In this document: one piece after another, positions 16,472 to 23,175 of the stretch
Layout of the letters: every line of letters starts with the position of its first letter
Numbering within the stretch: position 1 is the stretch's first letter
Assembly (NCBI GenBank): GCA_049651845.1
Contig: JBASCW010000049.1
Coordinates: 1-64,000, forward strand
Length of the DNA stretch: 64,000 bases
Origin: RBG-16-66-20 sp049651845
GTDB taxonomy: Bacteria; Pseudomonadota; Gammaproteobacteria; Burkholderiales; SG8-39
Direction of reading: 5' to 3'
The notes under the pieces: model-generated
Database searches by the model: none
The model's input: the letters and a program-made list of their open reading frames with translations, nothing else
What the model was told of the DNA's origin: nothing
Program-made: the position numbers and the translations under genes

Positions 16472-16536
16472 GGCGACGGTCCTTCCAGCACCGCTGCCGT
16501 ACTAGGGTCCCGGCGGACCGATGCGCGCGAGCGGGC

Positions 16537-16776
16537 TCAGCTCGCGGGCGCGATCACCTGAATGTGATCGCGGCTGATGTCGAGAAACGGCGCCGACAGC
16601 AGTTGCCGCCCGCCCACCTCCAGCTCCCACACCTCGGCCTCGGTGACCGCGATGAACGGTTTCGACTCGGCCATGAAATCCGTGACCCGCGCGCCGGGAA
16701 TCAGGTCGATGTAGCCCTTGATGCGGTAGGAGCCGGTGAAGATCGTCACCTTGGTTCTGGTCTCCGGGGCTACCAT
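16537..16776 (-). CDS. Conserved hypothetical protein (DUF6812-like)
   Basis: A 79-residue soluble protein with alternating beta strands: KVTIFTGSYRIKGYIDLIPGARVTDFM, then ESKPFIAVTEAEVWE, then LLSAPFLDISRDHIQVI. This arrangement resembles small uncharacterised bacterial beta proteins of the DUF6812 type. GGAGGAG stands about 10 bases before the ATG. It follows the small Cys-containing gene at 16805 after 28 bases on the same strand. No function is known to me. Confidence 0.7.
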   Translation of the reverse strand: MVAPETRTKVTIFTGSYRIKGYIDLIPGARVTDFMAESKPFIAVTEAEVWELEVGGRQLLSAPFLDISRDHIQVIAPAS

Positions 16777-16804
16777 CGTCTCCTCCGCAGCGACCCTGAC
16801 ATCG

Positions 16805-16981
16805 CTATTTCTCCGCCCGCTTGATCAGGCGCTCGACGTACAGGGGGCAATGGCTGGGAAGTCTGTCCTCGCATCCATGGTCCTTCTTGCAGTCTGTAAA
16901 TGACAGCCTGACGTCGACTTGCTCGTTGGCTTCCGGGCAGCGCAGCCAGTCCTTCTCAATCGCGTCTCGCGTGGTCCTCAT
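16805..16981 (-). CDS. Small four-cysteine protein
   Basis: A 58-residue gene. The ATG at 16981 is preceded by GGAGGG at a good distance, which is the main evidence that it is real. Four cysteines (C15, C31, C37, C45) and one His in an otherwise charged sequence suggest metal binding. I do not recognise the family. It is 28 bases upstream of the gene at 16537 and likely shares its mRNA. The 205 bases between it and rhlE hold nothing I can identify. Confidence 0.6.
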   Translation of the reverse strand: MRTTRDAIEKDWLRCPEANEQVDVRLSFTDCKKDHGCEDRLPSHCPLYVERLIKRAEK

Positions 16982-17186
16982 GGTTCCCTCCAGATCAGGC
17001 CGACGAACCATCCCCTGCTCCCCATGAGTCGAAAATCTGCGCGCTCGGGCCCTCGGCATATTGACATTGATCAGAAGACAACAGGAAAGCACGTTCCTTC
17101 GAGAGCCGATTCGAGAGCGAACACCTGGCCAGGCGTTCGCTGCGCCGCACAAGATCGCCGTCAGAGACGGTCGGGACTGAAACGCG

Positions 17187-18653
17187 CTATGCGCGCTTGA
17201 GGCCGCCGAGCAAGGCGGCGACCGGGCGCTCGCGGCGCTTGCCGCCACGCTCCAACACGGATTCCTGCGGCTTGACGGCGGGAACGCCGGCGCCGGGCTC
17301 GTAGGGCTTGGAGAAGATCGGATCGGAAGGCTTGGATTGCGGGCGGGCGGACTGCGGCCCGCCGTGCAGGGGCTTGGCGTGCGGCTGCGGCTGCGGCGGG
17401 CGCCCTTCACGGCGGCCCGAGCCCCTTCCATCCCGGCCACCTCTGCTTTCCCGTCCGCCGCGCCCTCGCGACTCGCCGCCCATCATGGTCGCAGCGGTGC
17501 CGGCGCTCGGCTCGAAGCCGGCGACCAGCGAGCGCTCGAGCTTCTTCTTGATGAGCCGCTCGATCGCCGAGAGCGCCTCGGCATCGTCGGGCGCCACCAG
17601 CGAGATCGCTTCGCCGGTCAGCCCCGCCCGGCCGGTGCGGCCGATGCGATGCACGTAGTCCTCGGGCGAGTGCGGAATGTCGAAATTGATTACCTGCGGC
17701 AGGCCCTGGATGTCGAGGCCTCGCGAGGCGACGTCGGTCGCCACCAGCACCGTGGTCTTGCCCGCCTTGAAGGCCTCGAGCGCCGCTTCGCGCTCGGCCT
17801 GCGTCTTGTCGCCGTGGATCGCGTCGGCATGAATGTGGTTGTGCCTGAGCTGGTGCGCGAGGCGGTTGGCGCCGATGCGCGTGCCGCAGAACACCAGCAC
17901 CTGCTTCAGGCCGCGCGTCTGGATCAGGTAGGCGAGCAACTCGCGCTTCTTCTCCCGCGCCACCGGGTGCACGATGTGGGTCACCAGGTCGGCCGCCGCG
18001 TTGCGCGCCGCCACCTGCACCTCGGCCGGGTTCTTGAGCAGCGTCTTGGTGAGGTTGCGGATTTCGTCCGGGAAGGTGGCCGAGAACAGCAGGTTCTGCC
18101 GCACCGACGGCAGCAGCGCGATGATTCGCTTGATGTCCGGCAGAAAACCCATGTCGAGCATCCGGTCGGCCTCGTCCAGGATCAATACCGAGACCTGGTT
18201 GAACATCACCGTCTTGTTGTGCACGTGGTCGAGCAGCCGGCCCGGGGTCGCCACCAGGATCTCGACGCCCTTGCGCAGCGCCGCGATCTGCGCGTTCATG
18301 TCCGAGCCGCCGTAGACGATCGCGGTGCGCAGCGGCAGGTGCTTGCCGTAGTCGCGGAAGCTTTCCTCGACCTGGATCGCGAGCTCGCGCGTGGGCGCCA
18401 GCACCAGCACGCGGATCGGGTGGCGCGCCGGCGACGCCGAGGTGCTCGCGTGCGGCGCGAGGCGCTGCAGCGTGGGCAGCGCGAACGCGGCGGTCTTGCC
18501 CGTGCCGGTCTGTGCGCCGGCCATGAGGTCGCGCCCCTCGAGCACGAGGGGGATGGCTTGTTCCTGGATGGGACTTGGCTGCTCGTAGCCCAGGTCCTTT
18601 ACCGCTTGGAGAAGCGGCGGGATCAAGCCCAGTTTTTCAAAACCTGAGCTAAT
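17187..18653 (-). CDS. rhlE: DEAD-box RNA helicase RhlE, probable ATT start
   Basis: An ATP-dependent RNA helicase that remodels rRNA and mRNA structures, often at low temperature. Motifs in order: Q motif (SPIQEQAIP), AQTGTGKT (motif I), DEAD, SAT, and the HRIGRTGRAG motif VI; then an Arg/Gly-rich tail. The first ordinary start in frame is TTG at 18626, but that would cut off the conserved GFEKLGL block, including the aromatic residue upstream of the Q motif. The reading frame continues to a stop at 18672 and contains no ATG, GTG or TTG there. ATT at 18653, nine bases after AAGG, is the most likely start; a sequencing error in an ATG is the alternative. Confidence 0.93.
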   Translation of the reverse strand: MSSGFEKLGLIPPLLQAVKDLGYEQPSPIQEQAIPLVLEGRDLMAGAQTGTGKTAAFALPTLQRLAPHASTSASPARHPIRVLVLAPTRELAIQVEESFRDYGKHLPLRTAIVYGGSDMNAQIAALRKGVEILVATPGRLLDHVHNKTVMFNQVSVLILDEADRMLDMGFLPDIKRIIALLPSVRQNLLFSATFPDEIRNLTKTLLKNPAEVQVAARNAAADLVTHIVHPVAREKKRELLAYLIQTRGLKQVLVFCGTRIGANRLAHQLRHNHIHADAIHGDKTQAEREAALEAFKAGKTTVLVATDVASRGLDIQGLPQVINFDIPHSPEDYVHRIGRTGRAGLTGEAISLVAPDDAEALSAIERLIKKKLERSLVAGFEPSAGTAATMMGGESRGRGGRESRGGRDGRGSGRREGRPPQPQPHAKPLHGGPQSARPQSKPSDPIFSKPYEPGAGVPAVKPQESVLERGGKRRERPVAALLGGLKRA

Positions 18654-18683
18654 GACGTAACGCCTTGAAAACTAAACAACTCG

Positions 18684-18689
18684 ATTATA
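18684..18689 (-). promoter_or_regulatory. Consensus -10 box for rhlE
   Basis: A perfect TATAAT on the minus strand places the transcription start near 18677, leaving a leader of about 24 bases before the proposed ATT start of rhlE. No clear -35 element is seen. It lies just beyond the end of the thioesterase relic. Confidence 0.55.
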
Positions 18690-18696
18690 CCCCTCT

Positions 18697-18831
18697 TTAG
18701 GGTGCGATCACGAGCTGCGTTTGCGTGACCAGGGCCACCAGCTTGCCCGCGTCGCTGCGCACGGTGGTCTGGCGGACCACCGTCGTGCGTCCCCTGTGCA
18801 CCGGCACCGATATCGAGGCGGCGAAGCTCAT
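18697..18831 (-). pseudogene. C-terminal relic of a PaaI-like hotdog thioesterase
   Basis: Read on the minus strand, this 44-codon frame gives the last strands of a hotdog thioesterase: SISVPVHRGRTTVVRQTTV followed by RSDAGKLVALVTQTQ. PaaI-family enzymes are about 130-150 residues, so only the final third remains. An in-frame stop (the stop of the neighbouring gene at 18835) lies two codons upstream of the first ATG. No N-terminal part is visible in any frame nearby. The simplest reading is a deletion remnant between rhlE and the next gene. Confidence 0.6.
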
Positions 18832-18834
18832 GCG

Positions 18835-19365
18835 TCAGTTGATCGTGCGCCGGCTGCGCTCGGGGACGCTTTCCTGCGGCTCGACGCCCGGCAGCTTGAG
18901 CTCCATGTCCCAATCGCTCTTCTTCACCGCGGCCTGCAGCAGGCGGCAGACCGAGTGCAGCAGCACCGGGTCGAGCGTGAGCGTCACGCCCTGCCCTTCG
19001 GACGGATGCATCGCGAGCACCGGCTGCCCGCTCGGATCGTGGCCGGTCTGGATGCGCGCGAGCAGCAGCGGCTCGGCGCCGAGCGGCGTGGCGCGCGTGC
19101 TGTCGTCGTAGGGCTGCGAGAAATTCGCCTTCTGCACCGCCTGCTCGTGCTCGATGTTGAGCAGCGCCTTGCGCGCCTCGGGATTGGGCTGGGTGCGGAT
19201 GCGCGGGCTTGCTTCCTCGGCGAGCTTGACCAGCAGCGGCCACAGCAGCTTGACGAAGCGGCGCGTCAGCCACATGCGCACCTCCACTTGCTCGCTCGCC
19301 GCGATCAGCATCAGCAGCCGGTCCTGCTCGGCCGCGAAATCGATCTTGAGCTGGTGCAGGCGCAT
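18835..19365 (-). CDS. Conserved hypothetical protein
   Basis: A soluble protein of about 176 residues that I cannot assign to a named family. Its N-terminus MRLHQLKIDFAAEQDRLLMLIAASE-QVEVRMWLTRRFVKLLWPLL is typical of an uncharacterised betaproteobacterial protein that begins with a short beta strand and two helices. There is no signal peptide or cysteine cluster. ATG at 19365 is chosen because the upstream extension overlaps the divergent GNAT promoter. A TACAAT box lies 12 bases upstream and overlaps the -10 box of the GNAT gene. Confidence 0.72.
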   Translation of the reverse strand: MRLHQLKIDFAAEQDRLLMLIAASEQVEVRMWLTRRFVKLLWPLLVKLAEEASPRIRTQPNPEARKALLNIEHEQAVQKANFSQPYDDSTRATPLGAEPLLLARIQTGHDPSGQPVLAMHPSEGQGVTLTLDPVLLHSVCRLLQAAVKKSDWDMELKLPGVEPQESVPERSRRTIN

Positions 19366-19377
19366 GCGGGGAAGCGA

Positions 19378-19387
19378 ATTGTAGAAT
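19378..19387. promoter_or_regulatory. Overlapping divergent -10 boxes (TACAAT minus, TAGAAT plus)
   Basis: The plus-strand TAGAAT (19382-19387) lies exactly six bases before the GNAT ATG. The minus-strand TACAAT (19383-19378) lies 12 bases before the ATG at 19365. The two hexamers share two base pairs, so the two promoters should exclude each other. Confidence 0.5.
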
Positions 19388-19393
19388 GCTTTG

Positions 19394-19858
19394 ATGCCGG
19401 CAATCGCATCCGCGCGCGCGGCGGACCTCGACCACATCAAGGCCATGTTCCGCGAGTACTCCACGCTCGTCGCCGAAGCGTTGTGCTTTCAGGGTTTTGA
19501 CGAGGAACTTGCAAGCCTTCCCGGAGCCTATGCACCGCCCTCGGGCGCGCTGCTGATCGCCCGCGACGGCCAGGCCGCGGCCGGCTGCGTCGCGCTGCGG
19601 CGACTGGACGAGCGCACCGGGGAGATGAAGCGCATGTTCGTGCGCGAAGCCTGGCGCGGCACCGGCCTGGGCCGCCGCCTCGCGCTTGCTGCGATCGACG
19701 AGGCGAGAGCGCGCGGCTACGCGCGCGTGGTGCTCGACACCTTGCCGAAGCTCGGCACGGCCATCGCGCTGTACCGCGACCTCGGCTTCCGGGAGACCGG
19801 CCCCTACCTCGCGTGTCCGACGCCGGGCGCGCTCTGCTTCGAGTTCAGGCTTTCCTGA
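19394..19858 (+). CDS. GNAT-family N-acetyltransferase
   Basis: A 154-residue GCN5-related acetyltransferase. The acetyl-CoA loop is REAWRGTGLGRRLALAAIDEARARGY (about residues 80-105), followed by the strand VVLDTLPKLGTAIALYRDLGFRE typical of the fold. The substrate is unknown. ATG at 19394 is preferred over the TTG just before it. No ribosome-binding site exists, because the -10 box ends six bases before the ATG; the mRNA is predicted to be leaderless. Its end overlaps the convergent rfaE2 gene by 14 bases. Confidence 0.88.
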   Translation: MPAIASARAADLDHIKAMFREYSTLVAEALCFQGFDEELASLPGAYAPPSGALLIARDGQAAAGCVALRRLDERTGEMKRMFVREAWRGTGLGRRLALAAIDEARARGYARVVLDTLPKLGTAIALYRDLGFRETGPYLACPTPGALCFEFRLS

Positions 19859-20336
19859 TTCTCTCCAGCAGGGCGGTGCTCGAGCGCTGGTACTCGAACG
19901 GGATCGAAACCACGCGGCCGCCGCGCGCGAGCGTTTCGGCGGCGCCGACGATCTTCTCCGCCGGCCAGTCGCCGCCCTTGACCAGCACCTCTGGCTTGAG
20001 CGCCTCGATGATCGCCGCGGGCGTGTCCTCGTCGAACCAGGTCACCGCGCTCACCGATTCCAGCGCAGCGACGAGCGCCATGCGGTCATCCAGGCCGTTG
20101 ACCGGCCGGCCGGCGTCCTTGCCGAGCCGGCGCGCCGAGGCGTCGCTGTTGAGCGCCACGACCAGCGCGGCACCGAGCGCGCGCGCCTGCGCGAGATAGG
20201 TGACGTGGCCGCGGTGCAGGAGGTCGAACACGCCGTTGGTGAACACGAAGGGCCGGGCGAGCTGCGCGGCCCAGCGCGCCGCTTCGCCCGGCGGGCGGAT
20301 CTTGGCTTCGAAACGCGGGCGGGCGGGGGCGTCTAT
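19845..20336 (-). CDS. rfaE2: D-glycero-beta-D-manno-heptose 1-phosphate adenylyltransferase (RfaE domain II)
   Basis: A cytidylyltransferase-fold enzyme that activates heptose-1-phosphate to ADP-heptose for LPS. The core FTNGVFDLLHRGHVTYLAQAR and VKGGDW are diagnostic; E. coli carries the same domain fused in HldE. The first ordinary start is GTG at 20246, which begins in the middle of the first core strand. The family-typical FEAKIRPPGEAARWAAQL block lies upstream in frame. No ATG, GTG or TTG occurs there; ATA at 20336 overlaps the preceding stop as ATAG and has GAGG upstream. I use that start, with low certainty. Confidence 0.88.
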   Translation of the reverse strand: MDAPARPRFEAKIRPPGEAARWAAQLARPFVFTNGVFDLLHRGHVTYLAQARALGAALVVALNSDASARRLGKDAGRPVNGLDDRMALVAALESVSAVTWFDEDTPAAIIEALKPEVLVKGGDWPAEKIVGAAETLARGGRVVSIPFEYQRSSTALLERIRKA

Positions 20337-20977
20337 TTTTTCTGCGCCTCGGGCTTCTTGGCGTCGGCGGGAAACTTCGTCGGCGCACAGCCGGGCTCGC
20401 CCAGCTTGCAGTAGTCGAATACCTTGACGACCTTGCGCACGCCGCCCGTGGTACGCGCGATCTCGGTGGCGAGGTTCGCCTCGGTCTCGGTGACGATGCC
20501 CAGCAGGAAGACCACCGAGGCTTCGGTTACCACCTTGACATGCACCGCGCTGAACTTGCCGGCGTCCACGAAGCGCGCCTTCACCTTGCCGGTGATCGCC
20601 GAGTCGCCGGCACGCGCGCCGAACGAGCTGGGCGCGCCGATGGTGAGCTCGTTGGTGACGACGCGCACGTTGCTGGCGGAGGCGGCAAGCTTGCCGATCT
20701 CCTGCTTGGCCTTCTCGTCGGGCACCTCGCCGGTCAGCAGCACGCCGCGATTGAACGAGGTCGCATTGACATGCACCTTGTCGCCGTAGCGCTCGCTGAT
20801 GCGGTTGCTGATGCGCAGCTCGATACCCTCGTCGTCGACCTGCGTGCCGGTGGTGCGGCGGTCCTCGTAGCTGATTGCGCCGGCCGCGCCGGCGCCGACC
20901 ACCGCCACCGGGACGCAGCCCGGCAGGGACAGCAGTCCGGCGAGCGTCACGATCGGCAGGAATCGGAATTCTCTCAT
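20333..20977 (-). CDS. BON-domain outer-membrane lipoprotein (YraP/DolP-like)
   Basis: A 214-residue protein with a lipoprotein signal (hydrophobic core, then LPGC near residues 18-21) and two BON domains (about 45-115 and 120-190), the arrangement of DolP/YraP, which binds anionic phospholipid at the outer membrane and supports envelope integrity. In E. coli the same neighbours occur (yraN, diaA, yraP, with rsmI divergent). The start ATG overlaps the gmhA stop as ATGA and has GGAGAG upstream. Confidence 0.92.
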   Translation of the reverse strand: MREFRFLPIVTLAGLLSLPGCVPVAVVGAGAAGAISYEDRRTTGTQVDDEGIELRISNRISERYGDKVHVNATSFNRGVLLTGEVPDEKAKQEIGKLAASASNVRVVTNELTIGAPSSFGARAGDSAITGKVKARFVDAGKFSAVHVKVVTEASVVFLLGIVTETEANLATEIARTTGGVRKVVKVFDYCKLGEPGCAPTKFPADAKKPEAQKK

Positions 20978-21588
20978 TTCTTCTCTCCGAAAAGATCGGC
21001 GTCGATGCCGTCGCAAAGGCAGTGCAGCGTCAGCAGATGGACTTCCTGGATGCGCATCGTGCGCTGGTGCGGCACGCAGATGTGCACGTCGCCCTCGGCC
21101 AGCAGTGCGGCCATCTTGCCGCCGCCGTTGCCGGTTAGAGCGACCACCGCCACGCCGAGTTCCCGCGCGGCGCGCATCGCCGCGAGCACGCTGGCGGAAT
21201 TGCCCGAGGTCGAGATCGCGAGCAGCACGTCGCCGCGGCGGCCGAGCGCGCGCAACTGCTTCTCGAACACCTGCTCGTAGCCGTAGTCGTTGGCGATCGA
21301 GGTGAGGCCCGACGAGTCCGTGGTGAGCGCCAGGCCGGCGAGCGGCGGGCGGTCGCGCTCGAAGCGGTTGACCAGCTCCGCAGCGAAATGCTGGGCGTCG
21401 GCCGCCGAACCGCCGTTGCCGCAGGCGAGGATCTTGCCGCCCGCCTTCAGCGAGCCGGACATCAGGCCGATCGCGCGCGCGATCGGCGCCGCGAGCTGCT
21501 TCGCCGACTCCTGCTTCAGCCGTGCGCTGTCGGCGAAATGCAATGCGATCTGCGCTTCATGCGAGGCGCTCCGCTCGGCGTGGCCCAT
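20974..21588 (-). CDS. gmhA: SIS-domain phosphoheptose isomerase (GmhA/DiaA)
   Basis: A 204-residue SIS-fold protein. The family core GGKILACGNGGSAADAQHFAAELVNRF and the later AISTSGNSASVL are diagnostic. By synteny this is the DiaA position, and DiaA is a DnaA-binding paralogue. By sequence it could be the sedoheptulose-7-phosphate isomerase GmhA, which would supply RfaE2 and WaaF encoded nearby; in betaproteobacteria the two are hard to separate by eye. ATG at 21588 has no Shine-Dalgarno sequence, but TAAAAT ends six bases before it, so the mRNA may start at the AUG. Confidence 0.9.
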   Translation of the reverse strand: MGHAERSASHEAQIALHFADSARLKQESAKQLAAPIARAIGLMSGSLKAGGKILACGNGGSAADAQHFAAELVNRFERDRPPLAGLALTTDSSGLTSIANDYGYEQVFEKQLRALGRRGDVLLAISTSGNSASVLAAMRAARELGVAVVALTGNGGGKMAALLAEGDVHICVPHQRTMRIQEVHLLTLHCLCDGIDADLFGEKK

Positions 21589-21594
21589 GACGAG

Positions 21595-21600
21595 ATTTTA
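21595..21600 (-). promoter_or_regulatory. -10 box (TAAAAT) six bases before gmhA
   Basis: On the minus strand TAAAAT includes the stop codon of the HIRAN gene and is followed by six bases and the gmhA ATG. It has the same geometry as the other predicted leaderless starts in the window and the same hexamer as the rnpB promoter. Confidence 0.5.
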
Positions 21601-21969
21601 CTCGATGTAGATTTCGAACCCGATGCGGCGCGCCGGGTTTGGATGCTGCGCGAGCCGGCTCACGCGCGCGCGCAGCGGCGCGCCGCGGTCCAGGCTCCAG
21701 GCGATCGCCGCGTTCTCGCGCCGCGGCACGTAGCCCAGCTTGCGGCCGCGCCAGTCGACGCGCACTGCGTTCGCGTCGTGCGGGTTGTCGGGCTCGCGCA
21801 CGAGCTCCAGCGCGTCGCCCTCGCGCAGCTCCGGCCAGACCGCCGCGGCCGCGCCGTAGCGGAAGCCGGCGAGCGGCGAATCCTGCACCAGCAGCTGGAC
21901 GCTCTGGCTGTGAGCGGAAAATGCGGCCGCGCTTGCGGCCGCCAGCAGCAGGCTAGGCAGCAAACGCAT
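21598..21969 (-). CDS. Exported HIRAN-domain protein
   Basis: A 123-residue protein made of a Sec signal peptide (residues 1-21, LLPSLLLAAASAAAFSAHSQS) and one HIRAN domain: GFRYGAAAAVWPELREGDALELVREPDNPHDANAVRV followed by LGYVPR. HIRAN domains usually bind DNA ends inside nuclear or cytoplasmic helicases, so a stand-alone secreted copy points to a different ligand. It overlaps yraN by 17 bases and precedes gmhA. Function unknown. Confidence 0.85.
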   Translation of the reverse strand: MRLLPSLLLAAASAAAFSAHSQSVQLLVQDSPLAGFRYGAAAAVWPELREGDALELVREPDNPHDANAVRVDWRGRKLGYVPRRENAAIAWSLDRGAPLRARVSRLAQHPNPARRIGFEIYIE

Positions 21970-22294
21970 TGCGGATCCACTGGATCCGGCCGGCCTCGAG
22001 CGAATCTAGCAGCAGCACGTCGAAGCGGCAGGCGGCCTGCGGGCGTCTCATGAGGTAGAAGCGCGCGGCCGCGACCAGGCGCGCCTGCTTGGCCGCGGTC
22101 ACGCTCTCGGCGGCGCCGCCGAAACCCGCGCCGCTGCGGTAGCGCACCTCGGCGAACACCAGCGTGCCGCCTTCTTCGGCCACCAGGTCGATTTCGCCGT
22201 GACGGCAGCGCCAGTTGCGCGCGAGCACCCGCAGCCCCGCCCTGCGCAGCAGCTCCGCGCACAGTTCCTCGGCTCGCGCGCCGGCCCGGTTCAT
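21953..22294 (-). CDS. yraN: YraN (UPF0102) nuclease-fold protein
   Basis: A 113-residue protein with the UPF0102 pattern GARAEELCAELLRRAGLRVLARNWRCRHGEIDLVAEEGGTLVFAEVRYRS. The E-I-D...EV core is the metal-binding arrangement of an endonuclease-like fold. Cellular role is unsettled; it is often linked to DNA uptake or recombination. The start ATG at 22294 gives the family N-terminus. It is divergent from rsmI, 52 bases away, as in E. coli and many other proteobacteria. Confidence 0.93.
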   Translation of the reverse strand: MNRAGARAEELCAELLRRAGLRVLARNWRCRHGEIDLVAEEGGTLVFAEVRYRSGAGFGGAAESVTAAKQARLVAAARFYLMRRPQAACRFDVLLLDSLEAGRIQWIRNAFAA

Positions 22295-22346
22295 GGCAGG
22301 CTTAACGGACCGCCGCCGCGCCCGGTTGACCCCTTCCCCGCCGCCC

Positions 22347-23162
22347 ATGTCCGGAACGCTCTACGTCGTCGCCACGCCGATCGGCAATCTTGCCGACGCG
22401 AGCCCGCGCTCGATCGAGATCCTGCGTGCCGCGGACATCGTCGCCTGCGAGGACACCCGAACTTCGCGCACGCTGCTCGCGCGGCACGGCATCGCCGCGC
22501 GCACGGCGGCGCTGCACGCGCACAACGAGCGCGCGGCGACCGAGAAACTGCTGCGTGCCCTGCGCGATGGGCAGGATGTCGCCCTCGTGAGCGACGCGGG
22601 CACACCGGGAATCTCCGATCCGGGCGCCCTGCTCGTCGCCGCGGCGCACGGCGAAGGCCTGCGCGTGGTGCCGGTGCCCGGGCCGAACGCCGCGGTCGCC
22701 GCGTATTCGGCAGCTGGCTTCGTCGCCGACCGTTTCCTGTTCGCGGGCTTCCTGCCGGCCAGGGGAGACAAGGACCTGGATGCGTTCGACGGCCCCTGGC
22801 CCGTGATCTTCTATGAAGCCCCGCACCGCGTGCTCGAGACGGTGAAAGCCCTGCTGGAGCGCTTCGGTCCCGATCGCGAGCTCGCGATCGCACGTGAGCT
22901 GAGCAAGAAATTCGAGGAGATCGCGCGCATGAGGCTCGCCGATGCGCCGGGCTGGCTCGGCGCCGGGCCGCACCGGCAGCAGGGCGAGTTCGTGCTGGTG
23001 CTCGGCCCGGGCGAGCAACGCCGCAGCCCGGTTGATGCAGAACGGGTGCTGCGCGTGCTGCTGGCCGCGTTGCCGGCTGCCGAAGCCGCCAAGCTGGCGG
23101 CGAAGATCACCGGCGTGCCGCGCAAGGAGCTCTACGCGGCGGCGCTGAGGCGACCCAAGTAA
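22347..23162 (+). CDS. rsmI: 16S rRNA (cytidine-2'-O)-methyltransferase RsmI
   Basis: A 271-residue SAM-dependent tetrapyrrole-methylase-fold enzyme that methylates C1402 of 16S rRNA. N-terminal TLYVVATPIGNLAD, then ACEDTRTSRTLL, SDAGTPGISDPGA and VPGPNAAVAA are family signatures. The start ATG at 22347 lacks a strong Shine-Dalgarno sequence. The stop codon overlaps a TAAAAT box that probably starts pyrC transcription. Confidence 0.96.
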   Translation: MSGTLYVVATPIGNLADASPRSIEILRAADIVACEDTRTSRTLLARHGIAARTAALHAHNERAATEKLLRALRDGQDVALVSDAGTPGISDPGALLVAAAHGEGLRVVPVPGPNAAVAAYSAAGFVADRFLFAGFLPARGDKDLDAFDGPWPVIFYEAPHRVLETVKALLERFGPDRELAIARELSKKFEEIARMRLADAPGWLGAGPHRQQGEFVLVLGPGEQRRSPVDAERVLRVLLAALPAAEAAKLAAKITGVPRKELYAAALRRPK

Positions 23163-23175
23163 AATCCGCCCTTCA

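Noticed and set aside
20974..21588. Firm assignment of this gene as diaA
   Set aside because: Gene order fits DiaA, but sequence alone does not separate it from GmhA; the name gmhA is used as the more general choice.
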